Assembly (NCBI GenBank): GCA_037367355.1
Contig: CM074706.1
Span: 744,001 to 808,000, forward strand
Origin: Neoscytalidium dimidiatum
Lineage: Eukaryota > Ascomycota > Dothideomycetes > Botryosphaeriales > Botryosphaeriaceae
Length of the DNA stretch: 64,000 nt
Reading direction: 5' to 3'
Shown: one piece after another, positions 33,926-45,783 of the stretch
Numbering within the stretch: position 1 is the first letter of the stretch
Layout: the number at the start of each line of letters is the position of its first letter
Notes under the pieces: model-generated
Database searches by the model: none
What the model was told of the DNA's origin: nothing
The model's input: the letters and a program-made list of their open reading frames with translations, nothing else
Program-made: the position numbers and the translations under genes

Positions 33926-35105
33926 TGCGCACGTCGAATTGACGGGGCGGAGGGGGGTGTTGGACGGGACGATGATGCAGTCAGAGCGGCGGTCCTTTTT
34001 TTCAGCAGCAATGACGATTTTGCTAGCTGGGCCCTGGCCGCCGTTAACGGGTCACGGTTGCTCAGCACCCGCGCCGCCCGCGCTCTCTTCTGCTGGCTGC
34101 CCTGCCGATAAGGCCCCGCCAACCACGCGCCGCCTGTCCGCTCCGCGATCCTGTTCTCGCGTCTCTCCTGGTCCTGTTTCGTCTTCGTCTGCGCCCGCCG
34201 GAGTTCAGCTGCGCCCGCCGCAATGCTCAGCTCTGCATTTCCTGCCTCGCCTGCGCGCCGCGGACGAAGGGTGCTTTGCGGATCAAAGGGCGCCGCCCAG
34301 AGCTTTTTCGGAGTCGGAAATCCGTAGCGCGTTTCGTGACTCGGTGCCCGGTCCGTTGGAGCGCGAGAGCTGCTCTTTTTGAACTGCAGTATCCATCGGG
34401 TCTTCACGGCCCACCGGCTGCGGTCACTTTCTCTGATCGGGCGGGTCCGGAGGAACGGCTTCAGGCGCTCGTCGCATCCTCGAAGACAATGCGCATCGGT
34501 GGCCGAGGCTGGGAGCTGGGAGCTGCCGCAAGGGAGCGAGTGCTGCCGCACTGCACGAGCGCTCAGCGGGTGTATTGCGCAGGCGACCATGCTCGGGGTG
34601 TTGGGCATTATATGCAACCATCCAACCAGACCTGACATCACACCAGATGAACCGACGATGGGGAAGCGACCCGGCAGCGAGCTGCGGCATGCCCGCACAC
34701 ACGGCGGATTTCTGGCCTTGTTCCGACGGGCCTGCATGGCCGCCGGCTTTCCGAGGTAATGTCTCCTCTGCTGCTGTCCCTGCGGAAACAGCGACCTGGA
34801 GTCCTCAACGGAGATCAAGTCGTCTAGCAGGTGGTATCCACAGCTTTCGGTACAAGACTTAACCCGCGTGCTCGCCTGGCTCCGCTCGTCGCAACATCTT
34901 CTCATCCAGCCGAGCACGTCTCTCTCATCACCAATTGCCGAGCATCAACAAAGACACAGGACAGATCGACTGTGGCCCAGACGGTGTACAGCAATGGGTA
35001 TCTCAGTCTGGCGCAATGGAAGCTTCGACCGTCCGTCTTGCTCTACGTCTACTTTGAAACAAAACCGAGCAGTCAGATTTCCGAACTTAGGAGCATGTAC
35101 ATCTA
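33926..35105. other. Intergenic region upstream of NADH dehydrogenase
   Basis: NDE promoter and the 3' flank of the thioesterase gene. A 337-codon open frame on the minus strand (33904-34917) overlaps the NDE start and has no domain; I regard it as a GC-driven accident. Confidence 0.5.
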
Positions 35106-36540
35106 CTACAGCTTCTCGTTCGCCACTGATGCTCCGAATCTCTTCTGTAGCTTCTGCGCCAATGGCCTGCTGTTTCCCAGCTTGACGAGCCCGTCCTGGT
35201 ACGTACTCGCGACATGGACTCCGTTCTCGTCCCATATCCGACTCTCGAGCATGCCTCTCCCACCCGAAACCCTGCTCACCCACGACTCTTGGCAGTACCA
35301 CTTTCTTGCCTCCTTTTCATCTCGCTCTGCCATCTGCATCTCTGATGCGCCCACGTGAAACACTACCGAGTGGCTCAAGGTTGCCATAGCCGTGTAGTCG
35401 TTGCCCGCGCCAAGATGATTAGGAATGATGAACAAGCCATTGCGATCGCTGGCATACAGATGGGCGCACGCATGCAAGTTGGGCTCCTGGCGCGTCGGGG
35501 GCATTCTTCCGATGGTCGTGTAGAATTGCAGTTGCCGACGGTCCAGAGGCTTGCGAGGCGCATTATACGCCGTCATGTCGACCTTGCGCAAGGACAGCCC
35601 CGGGAACGGGTCTGTATAGTTGTTGTTCTCAGCCGAAGCCTCCCAGTACCTTGCCTCTATTAGTCTTCGTCCCTCGCGAGTTTCTTTCTACTGCCCAGAC
35701 TCACCAGGGCGAGTCGACCCCGGGCGCCTCAGGCCAGTCGTCCGGCCTGCTGTCGCCCAGGGCTACCTTGTACTTCTCCCACAAGCCCACCTGCTCCTGG
35801 CAGTCCATCGAAGCCGCTTCATCTTTCTTGAAGGAGCATGTGCACGTGAAGCAGACGGCTTTCTTGTTGTGCTCTTGCACCACCTCCACTGTCCGCGTGC
35901 AGTAACGCCCGCCGTCTCTGACCAGCTTCACCGTGTAGATGAACGGAAACGCCGTGTTTCCTGGCAAAGTAAAGTATCCAGAGACATTCTGCGAGCATCA
36001 GCACCCCGGGTATTGGACACGGAGACGGAAGGCCAAGCTCGCATAAAGGACCAAGAATCCGCAACGGGAATGCTCTTTCAGCAAGGATGCGAGACAAGGA
36101 AACAGCTAAGCGCGAAACCCATGAATTCAAAACTCGTCGGTCGCCGCGTTCGAAATAGGAAGAAGGGTCGAAAAGGAGACAGAGTTGGTGACAAGGTTCA
36201 GCAGGATCAAGCTTAAACACCCACGTACATGGACAACGAAGCCCTCCTTCACTGTTTGCGCCGCCGCCCACACCGCCTGTGCGAACACATGCCCACCGTA
36301 TGCCGATGTGCCACCGCCGGGAGCAAACGCCTTGGCCTGAGACCTGAACGTTCCATCCGCTGCCTGCTCCAGCCGGATCAGTTCGGTAAATGGGATGTAA
36401 CGGTTGCCGTTGATCGAGCCGTGGTCTAGGTCGTCATGCATGGTGAGCGCTGAGAAGAGCGGGCTGGCTAGGCGGTTGGCTGGTGCGCGCAGGCCGCGGG
36501 GAATTGCGCGTCGCGCTGAAAGGTGGAGAAATCTGGTCAC
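35106..36540 (-). CDS. Acyl-CoA thioesterase II (TesB-like, double hotdog), 3 exons
   Basis: Hydrolyses acyl-CoA to free fatty acid and CoA. CDS complement(35106..35649, 35705..35988, 36229..36540), 379 residues. The first hotdog contains GGTSAYGGHVFAQAVWAA; the second ends with SGGRGMLESRIWDENG and VASTYQDGLVKL, both typical of TesB/ACOT8-type proteins. The position of the catalytic Asp in bacterial TesB (within LDH) reads LSH here. Introns: 240 nt (GTACGT...CGCAG, giving VVHNVSGYFTLPG) and 55 nt (GTGAGT...CAAG, an AAG acceptor). The first ~30 residues are Arg-rich and could be a mitochondrial presequence (with a second ATG at MHDDLDHG as an alternative start). The C-terminus is NEKL, only weakly similar to a peroxisomal PTS1. 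Confidence 0.87.
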
Positions 36541-37305
36541 ACGCGGTCTGCGCGAGCCCGTATATCCTCGTCAGGAGGACGAAGAAGCCCGTGGTGAAGT
36601 AAGCTTACGAACGACAATCCTGACGCGCTGTTGATCTCCAGAGTCTGCTCGTATAGTCCAAACACCTGTCGGACCTCGGCAGCCACATATTGAGATGAGT
36701 TCCGGACACGTCAGGCACAGCTGCTTCACGTGCGGCGTAGCGGCCGCCAAACTTGCCTTTTCAGGCACTTCTTCGGACACCAGAAACAGCCAATGAGAAA
36801 CGCATATTGACGAGCTAAGACAATTTGATTTTTTTCTTCTTCGGTGCTCGTCGTGCTGGGCTCTTGTTGACCAGCGATTTTGCTCCTTTGAAGAGCCAGA
36901 ACTATCTAACGCGATGCAACCCATCCTCCCATCCATCCCTCCATCTGCTCAAACAGCCGATCGTCATGCAAATCCAGCAAGTCATCCATGTCTGTCCGAA
37001 ACTGAATAAAATGAAAGAGCCTCTATGGGCGAAGCCAGCAGCAAAGTCTGGGTATATTCTGTAAACGCCGATCCCATGCAAACATCCACCGTCAACATTA
37101 GCGAGAGCCAATGGGCCAGGAGGCCAATAAGAAATTATGAGCTTCCGCCATAATGCAAATGCTCGAACGCGGAAAGAGAAAAGTGGTCAGTCCCACGTGT
37201 GTGGGGCACGGACTTGGTGCAAAAGCCATCTAAAACGCCGGGTAAAATGCAAGCTGATCCTTCGAGATCTATGTTCGTGAAGATTCGGAGAGAATTTGGA
37301 GAAAT
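36541..37305. other. Intergenic region between thioesterase and cyclin genes
   Basis: Thioesterase promoter and cyclin 3' flank; both genes are on the minus strand. No gene recognised. Confidence 0.55.
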
Positions 37306-39430
37306 CTACCGAGAGAAGTTCGGCTGAGGAAGGACCGGCCACTGGTTGAATTGGTTCGTCGTGGGCCAAGCGTCGTGATTCATGTACGGCAGAGGACCGA
37401 CGCGACGCTCGTTCGACGGCCGGCCGAGTGGTTGATATTGCATCTGATCGAAGCCGAGACGCGGAGGGTGACTGAGCGATGAGGAAGGAGGAGGGACTAG
37501 GAGCGTGTTAACAGACCGGACAGGCCTGTACGGCGAGCTCCGCTGCGAGAGGTAGAAGGAAGGCGAGAGTCTGGTTTGCTTCGGCGCGCCTGGACCGAAT
37601 GAAGCATGCATCGGTGAGTTTGTCGCCGAGTCCGTAGGCAGGGGGCTCAGTTGACGCGAAGGGCCCGAAGCTGCCGTCTGAGGTGGCGGAATGGAGATTG
37701 CCGGAGGAAGCGTCGGAGCAGATACTGCAGGCATAGACGTCGGCTGAGACCACTGTGTCGGAGGAGGGTAAACCAGCGAGTTGGGCCTGCTCATGTTCGG
37801 CAGCGGCAGCTGGGGCACTGAAAGACTCGGCAGTGGTGGCAGCATCGGAGGAGCGTTGTTTGTAGCCTGCATGGAGGGCTGAGTAATGGCCGGTTGTTGA
37901 GGAACGCTGGTGGTGTACGTGGGCTGGGTTTCTATCGGAGCGAAGTTCCTCAACGGCCGCTTCGGAGCCGGCTCCTGCACCTGGTCGTCATAACTGCGCT
38001 TTCTCGAGCCAGGACGCAGATTGAGCTCGGGCAGCGGACCAATTGGCGAGATAGCGGCCGAGCTGATCTGGGGCAGCAGAGTCGGCGTTGTGGAATACGA
38101 GTTGTGGCTCGGAGAATAACCATTGGCGAATGGAGGCGAGGCTTGCGTTGAATGCGGCGGCGACGGGAGATTTGGGGGGACCTGGAGAGTTGGCGTCGGG
38201 GGGCCAAGTGTCCTGGACGGAATATCTAGAGGGACGCGAGAGGCTCTCTCAAAGAAAGTTCCAAACTTGCCCAGCGTGTTGTGCCATTCGCTCCATTCTT
38301 CTGCTGAAGTAAACAGATTGTACTTCATATTGCTCAAAAACTCAACCTCCATGATGTGAACCTCTTGAACCGAAATTCCAGAGACATCCGCCCAGGTCTT
38401 GTTAGTGTACGTATTGTCATCCAAAAACTTGTTACCCAGCATCAAAGCCACGGTGAGCAACCGATACTCGCTTCCCGGCTTCCCCTTCACCCCAGGATTG
38501 ATCGTCTTCAGCCGATAGATGAACAGCAGAGCAAGAATCACAACATTCTGCGTGACCTGCGTAGTTGAGAGGATGGTGGCCACCCATTTTCTGAAGCCAG
38601 TCGTGGGCTGGGCATCGGGAACGAGGCCAGTTGGAGGTGGTGATCGAGAGTCGAGTGCCTGGTGGAGCGTAGACGAGTTCTCAAACCAGAAGAGGCAGGT
38701 GATCTGCTAGGAGTCAGCGTCAAGTCGACAACAAAAAAAGAGAGGAATTCACCTCTGCTGCGAGCTGCGGCATGCTTGTCTGTGGCGTATTGATCGACGA
38801 CGGAATTTGCAGAGAGGGAGCAATGGCGTGGTTCGAAGCCCTCCTCGTATGGCGATAATCGTCCGAGTTGTTGGCTTTATTAGAGATGTTGCTGCCAACC
38901 CGCATTGACGGGCTCTGCGGGCGATAGACGGGTTGCTGCGAGCCGTTCTGGTAGGTAGATCTATGGGAGGTCGCCATGGTGTTGTTCGCTTCCGGAGCCT
39001 GCTGGACATGCTGCTGCTTGCCGACAAACGCGGCATCGCCAGCTCTTTGAACAGCATATCTGCTGCCAGCCGGTGGCAAGGCATTGTGGCCTCGCTGTAC
39101 GCTGGTCATGTCGACGGGAGGTGTGACAGGATTGCCAAGGGTGCTTGGCCGTGCCTGCCGACTCTCGCCGGTAGCGTACAGAGAACGATAGTCCCGCAGC
39201 GGGAGCTGTTCGTGGTGGGCTTTGGCTGGGCGGGTTGATGGGTAGGCGGGAGCGGGCTGCGAGCGGTCCAGGGCGAGGGCGTGAGGCATTGACTGCGGTC
39301 TCTGTAGTTGCAGCATGAGGGCGGGCGGCGACGGAGGCGGGCGGTGGTTGTGGGCGGAGGCGGGAGGCAGGCTAAGTGTCGTCACCGGCGGTGTTGGGAC
39401 TGCCGAGGAAGGAGCTTCAACGGGCTTCAC
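37306..39430 (-). CDS. Pho80/Pcl-type cyclin, 2 exons
   Basis: Predicted regulatory subunit of a Pho85-like cyclin-dependent kinase. CDS complement(37306..38706, 38753..39430), 692 residues; the 46-nt intron (GTGAAT...CTAG) joins PQLAAE to QITCLFWFENSS. The cyclin box lies at about residues 260-365, with the conserved blocks VVILALLFIYRLK, RLLTVALMLGNKFLDDNTY and TWADVSGISVQEVHIMEVEF that mark Pho80-like cyclins. It is flanked by long disordered arms rich in Pro, Ser, Gln and Asn: about 225 residues upstream and about 325 downstream. This architecture is typical of filamentous-fungal Pcl proteins and offers many SP/TP sites. Which kinase it pairs with cannot be read from the sequence. Upstream lies an unusually long gene-free region. 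Confidence 0.88.
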
Positions 39431-40471
39431 AACATTGCCAGAATGAGTGAGAGGGAAATGCTTTGGCTCCCTTCGGTGCTAAGCAAGGAGCGGCGTCGAC
39501 GGATCCCAAGTATGCTCGCAAATATGTAGCGGGGTTTCCGCGGTGCCACGCAATGGGAGAAGGCGGTAGAGGGAGTGGTGGACGGGAGTGGTGAGTGGTA
39601 GGCAGAGAGGTTTAGTAGGCAGCAGGAGGATGGGCAAGAGGGACGGGCATGGGAGGATCAAGACAGGAAGTGAGGATGATGGCGTTTCGCTTTGCGTAGG
39701 CTCTGCATCGCCTGGGCGGAGAGGCACCGGTTTTGATAAAACGGCATTATTCAGGACTAGTCAGGCGTCGTGATTGCGGCCGTCCTCGAGCGGAAGGTTC
39801 CAGGCATTGGGGGGGCACTGGGGAGGAGCAAGCCCCAAGAGGCTGATCCAAATTGATGTGTGGAAGCGGCAGCACGGCGTGGTTGATGTCAGAGCAACCA
39901 ACGACCAGCGCGGTGGATATGCAGCAGCACAACAAGGATGATTCCGAAAAGAGAGCGTGTCGCGCTGGGCCCGGGGCGATGGACAGGCGCAGGCGTGCCG
40001 TGGGCGAGCGCGCGGCACACACTAGCCTGCGGGCAGGGGTTGGGGCAGGCGCAAAAAGAGCCGGCCGGGCATGTGCGTGCGCGCGTGGTGGATGGAGGAT
40101 GGGATGCCGGTGTTAGATTGGGGGGCATTGGGGGCACTGGGGGCGCGCTACTGGAGCGGTTATTGTGCAGCCGCTGCTGCTGAGCACTGCGCTGCGCTGC
40201 GCCCTAACCGCATCCTCCAGCACCGCCGAAGCAGAGTCAGTGCGGGCTTGACTTTCTGCGGCGAGCCTGATGTGCGCGATGACGGCGCCCCATCATGCCT
40301 GCGCCCGGTCACGCCTGCGCTCAATCAAACCTGACGCGGATGATTAGGTCATGGGCTGTCTCGCCCGCCAGCACGCCCGCATTGGTCCCCATTGGCCCGG
40401 CCGGTGCGGGTGGGAACCGTGGAGCTCGAGGCTGCCAGCAGCGCGAAGCACGCTCTAAACTCTGCCGGTGA

Positions 40472-40503
40472 TCCAGCCATCCAGCCAGCCAGCCAGCCAG
40501 CCC
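40472..40503 (+). repeat. (CCAG)n tetranucleotide microsatellite
   Basis: About seven CCAG/AGCC units, one interrupted by CCAT. Non-coding, upstream of the cyclin gene. Confidence 0.85.
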
Positions 40504-42491
40504 GCCTACCTGCCTGCGTCCTGCCTGCGCAACCGTGCGTGCGAGAGGTCGCGCGCGCGTGTGCTGCGTGTGGAGGGTTGGTGTGTGCAATGGCCGGCGG
40601 TGGAGCAGCGAGCACCCAGCAGCCAGCCAGTCCAACAGGGCGGGGGCCTGCGGCTTGCGGCCTGCGCGCAGCCCGCCCGCCTCAGCGAGCATGCCTGCCT
40701 GCTTGCAGTGGAGTGGAAACAGCACCGGCACCAGCACCAGTTACACTTGCACTTGCACTTGCACCCGTCAGCGCTGCCCCGACATCTACTGTTTGAACAA
40801 GAACCCGACCCTTGTGCGGTGACGCCGCTCAACGCTGCCCTCCTTGTTTCGCTGCGTGCGATACGAACGCGCCGGCGTGTGGCTCGCTGTCTTACCCTAA
40901 AGTCATCTATTTCCGCCCGAAACCTTGCCGCGCCGCGTCGTCGCTGATCGCGCCTCGCAGAATCCTGCTGCAAATTTGCTGGTGTTGCTCGGTGAGTCTG
41001 CGGGCGTCTCGTCAATACTTTCTGCCGCCGGCGGCCAGACGCACCATCCGCCCACAGCCCGGCCGCCGCCCCCCTTGGCGTGCCCGCTTATTGCTTTTCG
41101 ACTCGGCATTCCGCACGCTGGTGTTGAGCAAACGGCCGTGCGCCGCAAACCGAGCTGCCCGCAGCCAGCGTGCAAAGCAAGGAGCTGGCGGAGCGATGCT
41201 GCGCCCAATCACCGTCGCGACAAACCTCCCGACCACCATCCGCAAGAGGCAAGTTTCACCTGGCCGGATCGGCACCGCTCACCACCCATCCATCCGCGGT
41301 GGGGGCCGCCACACGCGGTAGGGATAGCGAGCCTCGTCCCCTATCTCGTACGCGCAAATTCCAAGCGGTCGCCGCAGCCAGACCCGCGTCATCCGAGATC
41401 GACGGAGATTGTGGGCGCCTCCCGTGGGAGCAGCTCCAGTAGGTCATACGAGCTCGATGGCTGTAGCGGGAGCTGGAGCTGGAACTGGTGCCCGGCCTTG
41501 AGCTGGAGCCCGGCGCGGCGAGGTTATTTTCTTCGGTATGCTGGCAGCGGAGGGATAAACACACCCGACTCAGGAGGCTCCTAGGGAGCGCCGCGCGCCA
41601 GGCCCAAAGCGGAAGCGTAATGGGCGGCGGCTCGGGGCCTGAGCGTGCGTCGCGACCGTGTGCCTCCCTGCGTATCGTCATAATTTGATTTTTTTTTTTT
41701 TTGCATGCCGTGTGCTGGTGCTGGTGCTGATGCTGGCGTGTCGCAGGCCGGGCTGGTGACCGCGCCAGGCAGAGCGGCCGGCCGGGATGCCCGCCAGGCA
41801 GGCAGCGCTCTGCAGGCGCGCAGGCACGCGATCTGCCCTAAGGAGAAAGGGCAGCAGGCGCGGCGCGGGCGAGGCGAGCTGCACGCGCCGCCGTCAGGCT
41901 GGCCCCGGCCGGGCCTGGAGCTGGAGCGGGACGTCTTTTGTTGGACTCGGACGGAACTGGCACGCCTGGGCAGTGGGCAGTGAGCAGCGGGCAATGGGCT
42001 GTGGGCTTTGGCTGGGTGGTGGGCACTGCAAACAGCAACGCGCGCGTCTGGCAGGAAAGGCCGCGGGCGTCGTTCGTTACGTGATGCGCGCAAAGGCTGA
42101 GCTTACGCATCCCTGGCGCCAACTATCGAATAATGCACTCGCGTAAAGGCGTATGGCGCAGGCCGGAGCGCTCGCCACAGGGTTGCCCGGTGCGATGCAG
42201 CAGACGCTCTCCACTCGCCCTCATCAGACTCCGGCCGCCGCCCGCACGCCCTCCTCCGTCAAATCTCTCGACGCATCCCAAGGATCTGTTGCCCGAAGCG
42301 CGCAGCATGCATCACGCCGCGTCCTGCGAACCCGAGTCCAGGGCGCCAGTTTCGCCGGTCCGATGGAACACTACGCCCCCAGCAGCGCGACCGCGACATG
42401 GATCGCACGACAAGCCCACCAGCGCACCGCCGTCGCCGCTCCGCACCTGAGCGTGCCCTCCAGCTCGCTAGCCTGCCGTGTGCCCGGCCGC

Positions 42492-42532
42492 CCAGCAGCC
42501 AGCGGCCAGCGGCCAGCGGCCAGCAGCCAGCG
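42492..42532 (+). repeat. 10-bp minisatellite (CAGCGGCCAG-like)
   Basis: Four slightly variable copies of a CAGC(G/A)GCCAG unit in tandem. Non-coding. Confidence 0.75.
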
Positions 42533-42643
42533 GAGCAGCGCCAGCCAGGCTACCTCCCTCCCCAACCAGCAAAAGCCAACAGTCCGCGCCGCCACAGGTG
42601 ACAGCCTCTCGCCGAAGCGCCCCCCACCACCGCCCACCCGCCG

Positions 42644-42680
42644 CACACACACACACACAAACACATACGCACACACAGCA
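42644..42680 (+). repeat. (CA)n dinucleotide microsatellite
   Basis: Roughly 18 CA units with a few interruptions (AAACACATACG). Non-coding. Confidence 0.85.
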
Positions 42681-44796
42681 AAGTCCGTCCGCACAGACCC
42701 CGGTCGACAAGGCTCGCGATCATCCAGCATCGCCGCCCTCTGCTCCTTCGGCCACTTCTTCTTCTAGCTTCTGCCAGCCCCGCCGCCTGCCAGCTCCTGG
42801 ACCTTGTCCACCTGAATCATGTGCGACGCCTCGCTAACCGCGCCCGACGAGTCTGCCGGAATGCGCTTCACTGCGCCGTCGCTGCTGGCTTACGTCCTTG
42901 ATGGAGTCACGATCGTCCGCGAGCCCTGGGGGCGCAGCAAATATCTTCGTCCTCTGTCTCATGCAAGGAACTGTCCATGCTCCTTCGGCCCTGGCGGCTG
43001 TCGTCATGTCGCTATTATTGGCTCGACGCGTCCTCGGCTGCTCACGTTGCCCAGCACGGCTCGTAACGCTCACTGTGTCGGTCTGCCGGCGTTGGTTCCG
43101 TCTCAGTAAACACCACGTCTTGGGTGCCCATACGCGGTACTCCGCTATTTTATGGGCCGTGGTCATGAGAGGCGCAACCCGCCCGCCAAGGATCCAACTG
43201 CTCGTAAAACAGACCGGCCTGCCGTTCGCGAGGGTCCTGATTCAAATCCAATATCCCTTGGGGCGAGAAGCTTTATTATTCGTGTCCGGTACGACCGTTG
43301 CATCATCGCCAGCTGCTGTCGCCGAGAGTCGACAGCTTAACTTCCTCGTACGGCTGTGGCCCCGTTTGGCACTCAGAGATATCCCTGGCCGCCTGCTAGA
43401 CCGCCTCCGTCCACGCGTTGAAACAGCAGGCAGCTACACGTATGTATGGATGGATGATCGGATCCCACGGATGGCACTAAATCCGAACTTCTCCCCGAGC
43501 CTTGCTTATTTGACCGCTTGCATTGCTCGCCACCATGTCCACCTCCGGATGCAAGACCTCCGGTTCGCGGCTGGCTTTTGTGTTTCGGCCACCGCGCCTC
43601 TTGCTGCATCAAAGCATGGCCCCTCAACCATGTTCGATAATGACTGGGCGATGCGTCCGCAATCAGGCTGACGAGACTCGCGCCCCGCTGCCTTCACCAA
43701 CGCCCAAACGACCTCGGCTGTGCATTCCGTGCCTCTCCAGTGAAATATCTATCCGCACACCAGCCCATGCACAGCACTCCGAGCACGGCTGCATCCATGG
43801 GTCAGCCTGTTGCAAATCCATGTGCGACTGAGCGGCCCTGGTTGGGTTTCTGTATGTGGCCCCGCAAAGGAATCGATGGGCAATTCTCCTGCATTCCCAT
43901 ACGTGCGCACCACCTCGGTCAGCCTCATTCCTTTGCTTGGGCACCTTCCGTCAGCACTTGCATCAAATCTCACTGCTCCTGTAAGTATCGTCGTAGTCCG
44001 ACTCGGTGATACTACTGGGTTTTGCGATCGCCGTCGCAAGTCCACGATGAACGATCCAGACTGCATCAGCAGGCGAGCGGAATGCAGATTGCTCCAACGA
44101 CGGCAAGGGTCCAGGTTGGACGATCTACAACAATATCTGTCCAAATTGCGGGTGCCGGCCCCCCTCGTCCGAGTCATGATTGGCTCGACGCACCTCCGGC
44201 TGCAGATGCGCTTGTGCTGTACCTTGTACCTGCTTCGCCGCTGCAGGAGGCTTATCCAGAAGCGGTGTCGCCGGCAGTAGATATTGGAGCGCCGTCGCTT
44301 GTGCGCTTTGCGTGTTCAGCCTCGTTCGTGCCGACGTTCCCCTCCGTGATCGCCTTCATTATCTGTGAAATCAATAGCACGAAGCACGATGGTGGCCAGC
44401 GCGCATCCCTTTAGAGGAACTTTAGCCTCATCGACATGCAAGCTGGCCGGCAGTAGTGACCATGCACTCGCGTCCCATGACGGGCTCGATAAGATAACCA
44501 ATCAGCGTCGCGAGCGCGACCGGGCCGTAGATTGAGATGTCCTCGCCAATCATGATAGGTTAGCGAACAGGCCGCAGGGCGATGGTGGTGTTCAATGAAA
44601 AACATGGCCAATGGCAGCAGACCACACGAGCACTTGCATTAAAATCTGAGTGTGCAGCCAATGCACACCAAAGCCTAGACGCAGCGTCCCGTTCAATGTT
44701 GGAGCTTCCTATTACCACGTGCCAGATGACAAAACACCCAGATGTCCACCGTGCAGTCATATTTGATACCTGTCCTGTCCGCATCCCTTGGTGTCT

Positions 44797-45783
44797 TTAC
44801 CAGATCCGGTTTTCCGCCTTAGACGCACCCTTGGATCTTGCAGAGCCCTTCTTCGTAGTCCTGCCCGATCCCGGAGTCTTGAAGAACAAGCTTGGGCCTT
44901 CCCCTTCAGCGACAAGATGGCTGAGATAGCCTCGGTGCGCGGGGTCCCGGTAATACTCCATATCCCTCCTGCTGGTGGCATCGGGCAACCTGTACTTAAA
45001 ATTACCCGAAGCGGAAGCAACTTCGCTCGGCATCTGGACCGAGGCTACGGGGTCGCTGAGTCCCCGCAAGACGTGCTTGATGGCATTGGGAGAGTAATAT
45101 CTGGTGATGACTGAACCGCCCGCAGCCTCTACGGCGGTGATGGCAGCGGTGGAGGCACGGGAGACTACGATATTGACGGGTGTTCGGAGCTGATCGGAGC
45201 CCTACGGTCACACATCAGCGCCGAGCCAGGGTAGAACGGCGGGAGCTGCTTACTCGTGCCAACAGTTTGACGCCGTCCTTCACGCCATGCAAACACCTGG
45301 ATTGGTGGAGCTCTTTCATGGTGATCGGTTTGGAGGGATCGATGCGGCCTTGGTCAATCCACTGCTGCAGGCGGTCTAGATTCAGCGGGCTCATCTCCAC
45401 GGAGAATCTGGCGCAGGGACAATATCAGCGACAGCTGTGGCAGCCTGCATGTACAAGACGTACTGGTTGACGAAGCCCTTCTCCGGATGCGTCACGTCAA
45501 GCGGCGTCTGGCCGCCATTGAAGCCGACAGGAACCTTTCCGTGCTGCTTCTGACCTTTGTGTCCTCGTCCTGATGTCTTACCCTTGCCGGATGCAGGGCC
45601 ACGGCCTCGTCGTATCCTCTTGTTGTACGCGGCGGGAACGTCAGAGAGGCGGGCGAGGATGGAGGCAGCACGGGTTTGCTGGGGCTGCCGGAGCAGTGAG
45701 GCGAAGAGAGGCACGCATGTGGTCGGATTCGATGGTAGCGAGCTGAAAGCCCGTAATAGCCTGGGAAACATGGTCGGTGACAT
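44797..45783 (-). CDS. MRPL10: Mitochondrial large-subunit ribosomal protein uL15m, 3 exons
   Basis: Component of the mitochondrial 54S subunit (bacterial L15 homologue; yeast Mrpl10). CDS complement(44797..45201, 45254..45407, 45464..45783), 292 residues from the ATG at 45783; an ATG four codons later (45771, [10 protein letters not shown]) is equally possible. A basic mitochondrial presequence precedes the L15 signature [39 protein letters not shown] continues across joint 1, and the C-terminal L15 fold contains [20 protein letters not shown]. The fungal C-terminal extension includes [18 protein letters not shown]. Introns are 56 nt (GTACGT...GCCAG) and 52 nt (GTAAGC...CGTAG). A 286-codon frame overlapping the 5' end on the same strand is a shadow. 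Confidence 0.94.

Larger units (their letters stand above)
39431..44796. other. 5.4-kb GC-rich gene desert upstream of the cyclin gene
   Basis: Between the cyclin start and the 3' end of uL15m. From about 39.7 to 42.8 kb it is very rich in G, C and simple repeats: (CCAG)n at 40472-40503, a CTTGCA array near 40745-40770, a 10-bp CAGCGGCCAG minisatellite at 42492-42532, (CA)n at 42644-42680 and T12 near 41690. Long frames on all strands are compositional (Ala, Arg, Pro, Gln) and overlap each other; none shows a domain. At 44428-44553 (minus) a 41-codon frame reads MIGEDISIYGPVALATLIGY and looks protein-like but is unrecognised. Confidence 0.5.

Noticed and set aside
33904..34917. 337-codon open frame on the minus strand upstream of the NADH dehydrogenase
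   Set aside because: GC-rich sequence with Arg/Ser/Ala-biased translation, no domain, overlaps the true gene's start and promoter.
43235..43265. tRNA T-loop-like ATTCAAATCC
   Set aside because: No stem pairing and no upstream D or anticodon arm.
42898..43671. 257-codon plus-strand frame in the gene desert
   Set aside because: Overlaps equally long frames on the other strand and shows no family motif or intron signals.
44428..44553. 41-codon minus-strand frame beginning MIGEDISIYGPVALATLIGY
   Set aside because: Protein-like but short, with no splice partners or family recognised; noted in the desert entry only.
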